Position numbers and translations under genes: made by a program. Below the pieces are notes generated by a model. That model did not search any database, was not told where the DNA came from, and saw nothing but the letters and a program-made list of their open reading frames with translations. Source: Paramarasmius palmivorus (taxonomy: Eukaryota; Basidiomycota; Agaricomycetes; Agaricales; Marasmiaceae). From it: 64,000 bases of DNA. The stretch spans positions 434,001 to 498,000 of the forward strand of contig JAYKXP010000020.1 in assembly GCA_037176845.1 (NCBI GenBank), given 5' to 3'. Positions 54,653 to 64,000 of this stretch are shown here, one piece after another (position 1 is the stretch's first letter; each line of letters opens with the position of its first letter).

Positions 54653-54972
54653 AGTGGCCCTTTTACGTCTTTCTGCAACGTTGACCCGTATTCATGCTCA
54701 AGCTTTGGTCGACGGTAGTCAGCAGACAGCACCCATCAGTGCAAGCGTAAGTCAGGGCTGGTATATGGCGAAGATCTGGTCACCCCTTCTCTGTTACTCA
54801 TAGTAGAGGATTCAGCGCGCGGCACTGATCTCCAGACATTAGTATATACTGTACTTGAAGTTACATCTATGGAAGGAACATGAGATACAACAACCTAAAT
54901 CCGAGTGCTTATGCGAGGGAAAACGAAAGGTGAACAACAAAATGATTATCCGCAGATCATTAACTCTACCAA
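54653..54972. other. Convergent intergenic region
   Basis: Between the second F-box gene (plus) and the HECT_2 gene (minus), tail to tail. No gene is seen. Confidence 0.5.
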
Positions 54973-57900
54973 CTATCCCCGCTGCAACCATCCGACATCT
55001 AACCCTGTCATAGTGCGCATGTCCTCCGGATATGTTCTGTTGCTTTCTTTCAACAGGACAGCTAGTCGTTGGCATGTGTCCATAGGGTAAAAGAGATACT
55101 CCGCTTGTGGAAATCCTGGATACTTGTCTAGGACACTGGAAGACGACGGTTAGAGCACATTGATGGCAACAACGGAAGAAAACTGACGTTTTCAGGTCCA
55201 GTCTTCCCTCAGAGGGACCCAGGAGCTTGAAGAGCACCTTGGCCACACTCATCGAAGCGCTCCTAGGAATAGCGTATGGCCTCTGTGCTGCATATCCGAT
55301 TTGCATATTTGGCTTGAACAACCATATCTGAATAGTGTCTGATTAGCAATAGTGTATCCGGGTCTGAATAGCACGTACTAGAATTCGGGGGCGCTCATCT
55401 TCTTCATCAGACAAAACAAATCTGTATGAAGCATGTGCATGCACAAACTCAGTCATGTCCTCGACAATGAAAGCTGACAACGGTATCTTTACGGGCCTGG
55501 CAGAAAGATAGATGAGGACTTTGTGGGCGAGGGTAGTCAAATTCCTTACTCTGCGGTAGGGCTTACCGGGCGGACAGAATACTTGAGGACCCTGTAGACA
55601 TTCATCTTTTCTTGACCACTTTGGCGTTCTTGACACCTTCCCACAATAGCCCCGCAAAGACAACGAACGACGCGATGATCATCATCCTTCTATGTAATGA
55701 AGAAACGAGTCAGCTTAGGTCAAATCAAGAATGAAGTCCTAGGAAAAGAATGTATGCTCCAATGTAGCCCTCGAGACGTGGAGCTTATTACACGAGAGTT
55801 GTTTTACAAGCTTTAGGATGACAACAAGGCCACCTTTAATCTTGGACGCTTTGTATCAACCGATATAGTGGACATTCACTCCTCAACCATAGCCAACTCT
55901 TCCTTTCGGCAGGGGCTCGGTTCGAGGGCGAGAACAGTCCACCGCTGGTGAATTATCCAGCGCCGGTCTTCTTGATCGTCCGAATGATTGAAGCGAATGA
56001 AAGGGGAATACACTCACCTTTGTTGTCTCGGGTGTAGAGATGTTATCCTGAGTCATGGCTGACTCTTCGAATAGAATATAACTTCCGCCAACGAGTGCCT
56101 GTCCAGGCTCAGGCCAGAATCCATTACGACTATGCTTGATTACATCATCATGCACTTTCTGTGCAGAATGACACATCCAAGCGTCGACGAGCTCTTCCCA
56201 GTGTTCCGAGGGAAGGTCTCGGTAGTCCTGAACCTTCGAGGATTGTATGATGGGAAGAGAGCAGGAGGCACAGATAAAGCTAGTGGGTTTGTCGTGAGAT
56301 AGCTGAGTCGCATCAAGTAACGGCCGCTGGTCGGGAGGGGAGATAGTGCCGATGGAAGGGAGAGTGGGAAGCTTGATTTCGTAGTGACCACTTTGGACCT
56401 TGACCTCCTTTCTGCCAGGCGATACTCGAGCAGGTAACGGAAGTGGCAGAGACGTATTGGCCCCGCTTTTAATGATGAGTCGGTCCCCTTCGTCTGAGAA
56501 ACTTTCGGTGAACGAAGGTAACACTTCTGCTTCGACATCTACACCAGCTTGTGCACCGCTGACAGTGAAGAACACCAAGATGTGTTGCAAGGTTTCGTGA
56601 TGTTCGGCAAGATAGCCAACTTCGAACGTTGCTGTAGAAAGGTTAGTATCGTCATCGGAAATGCAAAATGAACAACGCACTTGAAGACTTTGCCACAAGA
56701 GTGGAGTTAGTGACTTTTGCTTCATTCAAATTTGACCTGGAAGAAGAGCTACGGAGCCATGCCAACGGCGGCGCAGATATGCTTCGATCTCGGGTCTTCT
56801 TCTTTAGGCGTGCGAACGTGCTAGGAGTGGGTGGGGCAGTTGGTGAGTTGATCTTGGCCATAATGTGAGGTGGAGGGACTTCTTTGACGAATTCGGGGAG
56901 CGTCAATAGGGCCCGAGGATCCTGAAGTCGTTGAGCATCAGGAGGAACAGCTTCGCGTATGAATTCTGGTAATGTGAGAAGAGCGTTCGGATCTTTGGTT
57001 TTTGGTCCCAGGATGGCATCTTGATTGTGTAGCCGGCCTGCACTGGAATGTTCTGCAAGCGCTTCCACAAAAGCCTCTCGCTAATGAACTTAGATTAGTA
57101 CTTTAGGGGTCAGGAAGCGAGTGAATGCATGCCTTTGCGTTATCCCGTTGCTGGGCTCTTTCTAAACGCGTCTTCATCCCCCCATCCAGGATGACAGACT
57201 GATCCTTGAATGTCCGATCGGATGCCTTGCTAATTAGCTCGAGCATCTTTTCTAACTCGCGAATGTCTCCTTGTTGCTTCTGCTTCCCACGAGCCTTCAA
57301 TGATTGTTGCCCTTCGCGTCGTGCCTTCTCCATCTGTTCCAGTTTAGACGTTTTGAGCTCAACCCGCTGATTGTGCAGCTGCGGAGCCACAAGGTATAAC
57401 CTATCAATAGCCATCGTAACAGCCTCCAAATCTAGCCGCCGCTTTTCACTAAGTTGCCCGGCAGGGATTACGGGAGAGTGTGCAGTTGTTGTCCGAGACT
57501 TTTCGTCTAAAGAGACCCGTGTCTCGTCATCATAATCCGGCAACTTTTCGTCATACTCGGCCGGGTCATATTGAGGTGGCAAATGGTCTGCATGGAATCG
57601 AGGCAGCTGCTCGGTACGTTCCCGACACATGTTGACAACGGTCTCCAGCTCTTCATCAATCCTGCTCCAAAGCAATGCTGCCTCAACAGCTACTACGGGC
57701 TTCGATCCTGAGGGCAAAAAGTCCTCTTGCTGAGACGTTAAACGCTCTACTTGGAAATCACTCAACTGACGTTTGAGTGTGTCGAAGAGATTATCCGGCG
57801 TCGCGGCGTGTAGAGCATTGAACGATTGGGAATGTACCATTGGATTGCGTGAGGATGGTGAAGTATTGATGATGAGAGAAAGCCGATTAAGGTGAGAGAG

Positions 57901-58532
57901 GAGAGAAATGAGCGTTCGAATGAGTTCTGCGTCGGATGAATCTAGGGTCAACGAAATATCTTCCACACGAGTGCGGAGTTCGTGAATGAGTTCGGTGTCG
58001 TTTTGTGACGAAGGTGTTTGTATCATGGCACCGTGTGAAGCTTTGCTTCGTAGATTTGAAACCAGAGTTTGAAGTGCAGATGAAGAGGAGTCGAATTCCA
58101 CGAGTGGTGCACTTGAGCTCTGGGGACTAGAAGGCATAGAATGCCGTCTGTCTGGAACGATCGTCTTCCAACTCGATGGTCCAGATAAAAGGTTGTTCAA
58201 AGCCATTAAACATGTTCGTTCGACGTTCACTATTGACGGGACAACTTCGTGCTGAGATTATAGTCAGTTGGGTGGACAGCGTGCTGACCAGTAATGACAC
58301 ACACCAATCTCTCCTTAGAAGATTCTCCAATGATCTCTTGAGCCTGAGATGAGCTGGCCTTGGACTCTTCACGATCCGACACAGGGAGTTGCTCCTGCTG
58401 TTGAGGCTGGGTAGCATCCGAAGACGTATCAACCTGTAGCACAGTTCTGGGGAAAGGGGAAGGAATCGCAGAAGAAAGGAAAGGATTCCTTTCCGTTCTG
58501 TGCTCAGATTTGACTCTAGTCAACGTCGCCAT
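54973..58532 (-). CDS. HECT_2 domain protein (UBE3D-like) with long N-terminal region
   Basis: The C-terminal half matches the E2-binding HECT_2 family (human UBE3D): SLPLPLPARVSPGRKEVKVQ, SFICASCSLPIIQSSKVQDY, RDLPSEHWEELVDAWMCHSA, GQALVGGSYILFEES, VVRCLCGAIVGRCQ, MNVYRVLKYSVRP, LSAFIVEDMTEFVHAHASYR, RPYAIPRSASMSVAKVLFKL, LDKYPGFPQAEYLFYPMDTC and a last exon ending MTGLDVGWLQRG. The ATG is at 58532 (MATLTRVKSEHRTERNP). The N-terminal part of about 450 residues is mostly helical: DTELIHELRTRVEDISLTL, RRLDLEAVTMAIDRLYLVAP and KTSKLEQMEKARREGQQSLK, then a twice-repeated ALLTLPEF-(I/V)-(R/K)-E motif and RDRSISAPPLAWLR. The junction exon joins both parts in frame. I believe this fused form is normal in basidiomycetes, though a two-gene model was considered. 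Confidence 0.8.
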
Positions 58533-58759
58533 CGACCTCGACCTCGATGTAGGTGACGAGGGACGAAGTAAAGGCTCGGTAAAACTCCCGCACCTGGTAT
58601 AGAAAGCGATCCCACGCTTGGGGGCTGGAATTATTACTTTTAGGAGTCGAGAAAATTTCTGGCTGCACACTTTATCCTAGATTAAGGGTCTACTAACCTA
58701 CACATCCGTCCAATAACATTATTTAGATAGGGTCAATATATAATCGTGAAGGAGCAAAA

Positions 58760-61700
58760 TTATATGGCAGTCGTATCGTCTGCGAAAGCTACGGTACGGT
58801 CCCTCGGCAGCGGCGGATCCGGCAATTCCGTTCTAGGCTCTGTTGGCACAGAATCGTCTACGCCACCAGGATTACCGAGCCCTGACTGTAGATTGTCACT
58901 GCGGTCTATGACAAACGGCGACTCACTTCGGGGAGTACTGGCGTAACTGTCATGCGTCCGTTCTGACATATCATTAGGTGAGTAACTTCTAGGCTGATTA
59001 GTGATATTCTCCAACGACGGGGAATCTGACGTGGGCTTTGTCCATATCCTCACGGCACCGTCATGGCTTCCGGTAGCGAACATGAAAGGGTTTTCCGCAG
59101 CGTGGTTCCAGGCAATGCAGGTCAGGTCACCACCCAACGCACTTGACTTAACGTGATGTAGCAATGACCCCGATTCTTGGTCCCAGATATGAATGTCTCC
59201 GGCTAGTAATTGTGTACCCTCTGAGAACGTGTCTTCGAGAACAAACGGACTGTCCTCACCTTTTCCAGCACACAAGACTAACTCATCGTTCTTACCGCCA
59301 AAGTAACTGGGGCCCGCAAAGTCAACGGACAACTTGGGCATGTACGTGTGGCTGTCGGGAATTGGCAAAGAAACCTCAGCGCGTTGTCGTTTGAAACGTT
59401 TGCCAGCACTAACCGAAGCGTAAGTCGTGCAACAAGCTTCTCAGTATTCTCTCGATCCCGAACCAGATCCATTTTCCATAGTTGTGGGGGTGCCTGCGTA
59501 TGACGATCGATAAGTGTAATAAGCATGGATAACATGCGACTACGGACCTTGTGCTCGTAGCTAACCAGCGCAACGAGACCATTTCGTGTATTTTTAGCCA
59601 GAGTTATATCCCTAACATCATTAAGAACGGGTGTTGTGCTGCAGTGAATGGTCAGCGAGGCACACTGTTTTCTGCGCACGATCATGAATTACTTCTCGAT
59701 TTGTTCTGTCTCCATATTGTAGACTGAAACAGAGCTTCAGTGTTCATTGCGCAAGATAATATTCAGTTATGGCATACCAAGAAGGCGTTTTTCGACCCGC
59801 GATTTACTTGGCTTTAATTTGTCTGGCGACTCGAGCAATGGTCCCACACCCAGCAGCCTCACGCAGTCTGGTGTAACTGCAACGTCATGAAGTCTGATGC
59901 TTCCGAAGTGATATGTACCCAGGACCTGAAGAACATTAGGTACATGTCTAATCAGATTGAATTTGGGGTCCTTCCTGACCTTCCCTTTCAAGTCCTATAA
60001 GACAATGGTAATCAGTCAGATCAGGATCATGCCAACACCAGGGTTGTAACTTACCAACTTCGTCACCGAACTCCCTTCGACAGACAAGAATGCTAGACAA
60101 TGACATTGATCATGACGTTCCGCACTGCCAGAGATAAACAAACCGCACCTTCACCACCTGGGAACCAAGTAATCGACTCGACCGCCGTAGGACGGTCAAT
60201 GGTTCTTTGACAAACACCATCCTGCAACCCTCGTTTAATCACAAATCGCATGGGAGCACCTCCTGCCCGATAGAGTAAACATACCCGTGTCCAGACTTTG
60301 ACCCCTCGCCCAAGTTTAGTCAATAAGAGATCGCCTGAGGGTGACCTTTGGCTTGCGTCAGCACCAGTACTATGCATGTAAACTGACAGCCTTACCAGGC
60401 TACTTGACTGACAAATCCTTTTGCGTGTGCTAGGATACGATGAGAGGACAAGAATTCCTATCGGACTAGTCAGGGGGAGCGATACGCCTGGGCTATCAAT
60501 GAACACTGACCCCTGGCTTCTCTCCTACGCGGAAGATGACCGAGGTGCGATCCCAACTATACAATGCCCAATCAGCCTGTCACTATCGTAATTTGCTGAA
60601 AGCTTAAGCCTTACCTTGACGTAGCTAAAAATTTTCCATCCGGCGAGAACTGTAGGTGTCGCACCAAGGCCTGATGTGCTGCCAAATCCTGGGTAGGTTC
60701 TAGGCATTTCAGCTGCGGACTCAGCGCCGAAACACGCGACCTCATCAGAACAACCTTGACGGGTTCTTCTGCCCTTCTTCGTTGTTCTCTACTACCACTT
60801 GATGATGCGGTCCTTTGTCGATGCGGCGCGCGCGGTAGATTACCTTTATTAATCATCTCCAGATTAGATGAAACTTGCGAGCGCATTGCGACGGCTCGAA
60901 TCGCATTCCTCCATAGTTGTTTTCCGGGTGTTGTAGGACTAGGCAAATTAGTTGGAATAGGTGAACCAGGCGGCGAACCAATGCGAGTCGATGATTCGGT
61001 AGCAATAGGTGAGGGTACAGACGGAGAACCAGGGACAACATTCTCCATAATAGAAGCCATTGGCTGTGAACCGACGTCTGAAGCTCGAGGAATCTTGACA
61101 CCAACAGGGCTCATTGGCCTGGCAGCATCTTCTGATATCATGCCCGAGCCATTAGCAGCTTCAAGGTCTTCGCTTTTCGAGCCATCGCTTGATGAATCGA
61201 TGTGGAGATTCATTTTGACCAAGTGAAGTCGCTGTGCTATTGACACTAGACGTCCAAAGAACCAATGCATCATCTTTCGTGTGGTTCCTATTCCACGCAT
61301 ATTCAGGATCTTCTCGTTGGTCTCGATAAGCACGTCTCCGAGCCATTTTTGTCCCTGGTGACGGAGGAAGGTCCAACGCTCAGAGGCAAACCACATTGAC
61401 ACGGCGACAAGGCCGAAAGAAGTGAATGCCGTGAAGACCGTCGTAATAGTAGAGACGACGTGGTGCTACCAGCATATGTTAATAAGAGTAGCGGAGTAGA
61501 CATGAAAGTGCATACCTGTTCTGATGCATACGCAAAAACACATAACCCAATCGAGAAGCACATTACGGATAATACCAAGAACACCAATGGAGAACGCTTG
61601 ATCCAGATCAGAACCCACCAGGGTACACGATGTCCGGGCGAGCGACTGTGAGCTTGAGCATCAAACCGAGATGGATAGAGTAGTAGCAACTCACTACATT

Positions 61701-63042
61701 GCCTGTTTCCAAGTCAGACCAAGGAGGCTGTTTACCGCAGCTCCGATACTGAATACTAGACTGAGGAACCAGAACGCATTGACCGCAGCACCAACAGGAG
61801 TTTCAATCTCGAAGGAAAACTGCAGAGTCGTGGCCGTGACAGCTGAAAAGAAGGTTGCGACCGTCGATAGATTGAGTAGATTTGTTGCTCCATGTTTCTG
61901 CGCAAATCGTATAGTTGGTACGCCAACTTCGATGAACATGGACAGAGTAGCGGTTATGTTATCAATGTGATCTCCCATTTCTGCCGCCAAGTCCTGAATG
62001 TATCGCTGCACTGCAGGATACCGGAACTGGCCTGCATAACGATTAATGGATGGCTCAAGCAACAGTAAATTTGAACACGCACCTGTATAGACCTTCAAAC
62101 AACTTGACCAATACTTGAGATCTCCGTTGAAAGACGTAATAGAAGCATTAACAGCCTCATCCGTGAACTCAGGAAACTCGTTCAGACACCTTAGCAATGT
62201 CATGACATCCTGCGCCAACAACTCAAACTGGCAAGGAAAGTCTTCCAAATCCAAGGGTTCGCTGACAGTAGGACGCGCTGCATGGGGAAGGGCCTTGTAC
62301 CTTGCGGACAGTGCTGCTGCACTGCGCATTCGACGTTTCTTCGCGGTCTCGGCTGGAGATGGTTGAGTAGGAGATGGATGACTGATCTTGCGAGGAAATA
62401 GATCTGCAGCATTCTCATGGTAGAGAAATAAGATGTAAGCAAGTCTTCTTCGTAATTGGAAAGCGGACGAGAGAATGGCTGCCGAGCTGCCGAGTTGTCT
62501 TGCTGCGTTTGAAAAGTTCCGCAACTACGGAGTTCAGATGAGCCATAAATGCGATTTCAACAAGTCTGCTGAAGTACCTCCTTATCCAACAGGCCAATCC
62601 GTCTATCAATCCAAAATCAAGTCAACCATAAGGTCGTAGAAAGAGAAATCTGCACACACTTTTCGAACTTGTGGAATGCTTCAGCACCAGCCGTCTGATG
62701 AGCCTCATCAACAGTCGCTACGCCAAGACCCTCAGCTTCGTTCGTGGCGCACTACCAAATATGCACTCACGAACGTCTTTGTCGTCTTCAAAAGCCGGAG
62801 CTTGGTTCAAACCTGTCGCTATCCGAGTGAACATCAGCCGACACGATGCAGAAGAATGCACTCTGACCATCATCCAGGTCATCTCCGGACTTCAATAACA
62901 TCTCCACCAGACTCAATATAGTCTCTCTACGACTCGTTCCAGTAGACCGAGTCTTCGAACCCACACCAATCCGACTACTATCCTTTCGTTCATCCTCTAC
63001 CGCGGTGAAGCCCGCTATAGCTGAACCCATCTGAGAAGTCAT
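58760..63042 (-). CDS. WD40 repeat protein with N-terminal membrane region
   Basis: The chain starts at the ATG at 63042 (MTSQMGSAIAGFTAVEDERK). Small 5' exons give DDLDDG joined to LNQAPAFEDDKDV and PTVDEAHQTAGAEAFHKFEK. A helical region follows (NFSNAARQLGSSAAILSSAF, VQRYIQDLAAEMGDHIDNIT), then four or so membrane segments, including LSTVATFFSAVTATTLQFSF, FWFLSLVFSIGAAVNSLLGL and SPLVFLVLSVMCFSIGLCVF. After a disordered Ser/Pro linker comes a WD40 propeller: HQALVRHLQFSPDGKFLATS, WSPSGDLLLTKLGRGVKVW, DVRDITLAKNTRNGLVALVS, CAGKAGDIHIWDQESGSLLH and ENPFMFATGSHDGAVRIWTK. Some blades resemble WDR26/Gid7, but the LisH-CTLH start of that family is absent. The tail is disordered to the stop at 58760. 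Probably an organelle or nuclear-membrane protein; role unknown. Confidence 0.78.
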
Positions 63043-64000
63043 CTCTCCTCTCCTTCAACACCAATGGAGGCTTTCGTCTACATACATTCACTGTCAGGAA
63101 CCAAAATGACAGCTCGAATATAAAAAAGTACACGTACTTGCGCAAATAAAACAGGAAAAGTTTTTCGTGATTAACGAGTACGTTTGGTTCGTCCAGTTCG
63201 TTCAACGTTCAGTGGGTTCGTGGCTCGTTCGTGTTAATAAAGGTCGTGGAATGCTCCGGAAGCAAGCTTTCCTAATGAAAAGGTGCAGGAAGGAGGATGG
63301 AGAGTTACAACGTCCGTCCAACACGAGGTTTACAGACTGCCGCCGGATCAGCGCTTCAATTCAACGTTGACCCTGTCGTTTTTTGGCGCCTAGCCAAGCC
63401 ACCAAGCAAGTTGAATGCTGTTGACAACGAGAATCAGATTTGCGCGTGTGCTCGCAAGGTTCCAGGAGCGCGAGGGACCGACAGGCAGAATGGTGGATGT
63501 CAACCATGTCGTATCAAACAAAATTATATTTCATGTCTATCAACATATCGCATAGGTACAGGCATACAACATACAACAACATACCACTTCAAGTCCAACT
63601 ATCTCGGGCTTTGATATCGCGCGGTACAACAGATAAAAACGACAAACAAAACGTATTTATGTATAGAATAGTACTGGGATACCTGTAGTAGTACGTCTGC
63701 ATTAGCTAAGTGGAAGGAGCGTAAGGGTCCAGCAGTATTGCCAGAGAAGAAGGAAAAGGGCTTTAAAGAGCGACGGGTGGTAGTAGTGGGGGACGGCGTG
63801 TATAATATGTACAATTGATAAAGGTGGAGGCGACGAGAGGAGGCGCGACAACGACAACTCTGTTTTTCGTGAAATAGAGTTGCAGGGGAAAAGTGAAAAA
63901 ATGATACTATACAATCTAGTCAAGTCCTTTGTGCGATATGCGATGGAATAACTGCGATTGGCTGAAGAAGAAAAAAAAGAGGACATTGGAGTTGTCGGTT
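63043..64000. other. Promoter side of the WD40 gene and right window edge
   Basis: No gene is recognised in the last kilobase. A rich A/T stretch with TATAAAAAAG lies near 63119. The rest may be upstream sequence or the untranslated end of a gene outside the window. Confidence 0.4.

Noticed and set aside
56640..56700. Splitting the HECT_2 gene into two genes here
   Set aside because: A good intron (gtgcgt to ctacag) joins both parts in frame, and there is no suitable start, stop or promoter between them.

Overview
The window looks like nuclear DNA of a mushroom-forming basidiomycete (Agaricomycetes). Genes sit on both strands and are broken by many GT-AG introns of about 45-70 bases. Several families are ones I know mainly from that group: DUF6533-type 7-TM proteins, coiled-coil F-box proteins, tandem OPT transporters, and a family with an F-x-I-x-G-G-x-F-x-x-V-x-G N-terminus. 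Exons were spliced by hand by reading frames across introns, so gene ends and catalytic motifs are firmer than every internal junction.

Layout. 1-0.9 kb: 3' end of a cytochrome P450. 2.9-3.8 kb: a disordered conserved basidiomycete protein. 3.8-7.1 kb: decayed duplicated sequence. 7.1-7.9 kb: OPI3-type phospholipid methyltransferase. 8.4-16.3 kb: three DUF6533-type membrane proteins (one minus, two plus). 16.4-18.5 kb: a family protein of unknown function whose paralogue lies at 32.9-35.7 kb. 19.3-25.8 kb: two tandem secreted GH95 alpha-L-fucosidases. 26-31.7 kb: a single-pass membrane protein, an SRm160-type PWI splicing protein, a galactonate-dehydratase-like enolase-superfamily enzyme, and a p24 cargo receptor. 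36.2-36.8 kb: a small five-exon complex I subunit (NDUFS5). 37.2-40.6 kb: two tandem 7-TM proteins of another family. 41.2-42.5 kb: a poorly resolved membrane protein gene. 42.6-50.4 kb: two tandem OPT transporters. 50.6-54.7 kb: an F-box-like relic and two tandem F-box proteins. 55-63 kb: a UBE3D-type HECT_2 protein and a membrane-anchored WD40 protein.

Housekeeping genes (OPI3, SRm160, p24, NDUFS5, HECT_2, WD40) are single copy. Between them lie at least six locally duplicated families: DUF6533, GH95, the second 7-TM family, OPT, F-box, and the kinase-lobe-like family. The most notable unknown is that last one. Its members share an N-terminal glycine/aromatic motif, a region resembling a kinase N-lobe without evident catalytic parts, and a conserved C-terminal block. 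No rRNA, tRNA, CRISPR array or intact transposon was recognised.
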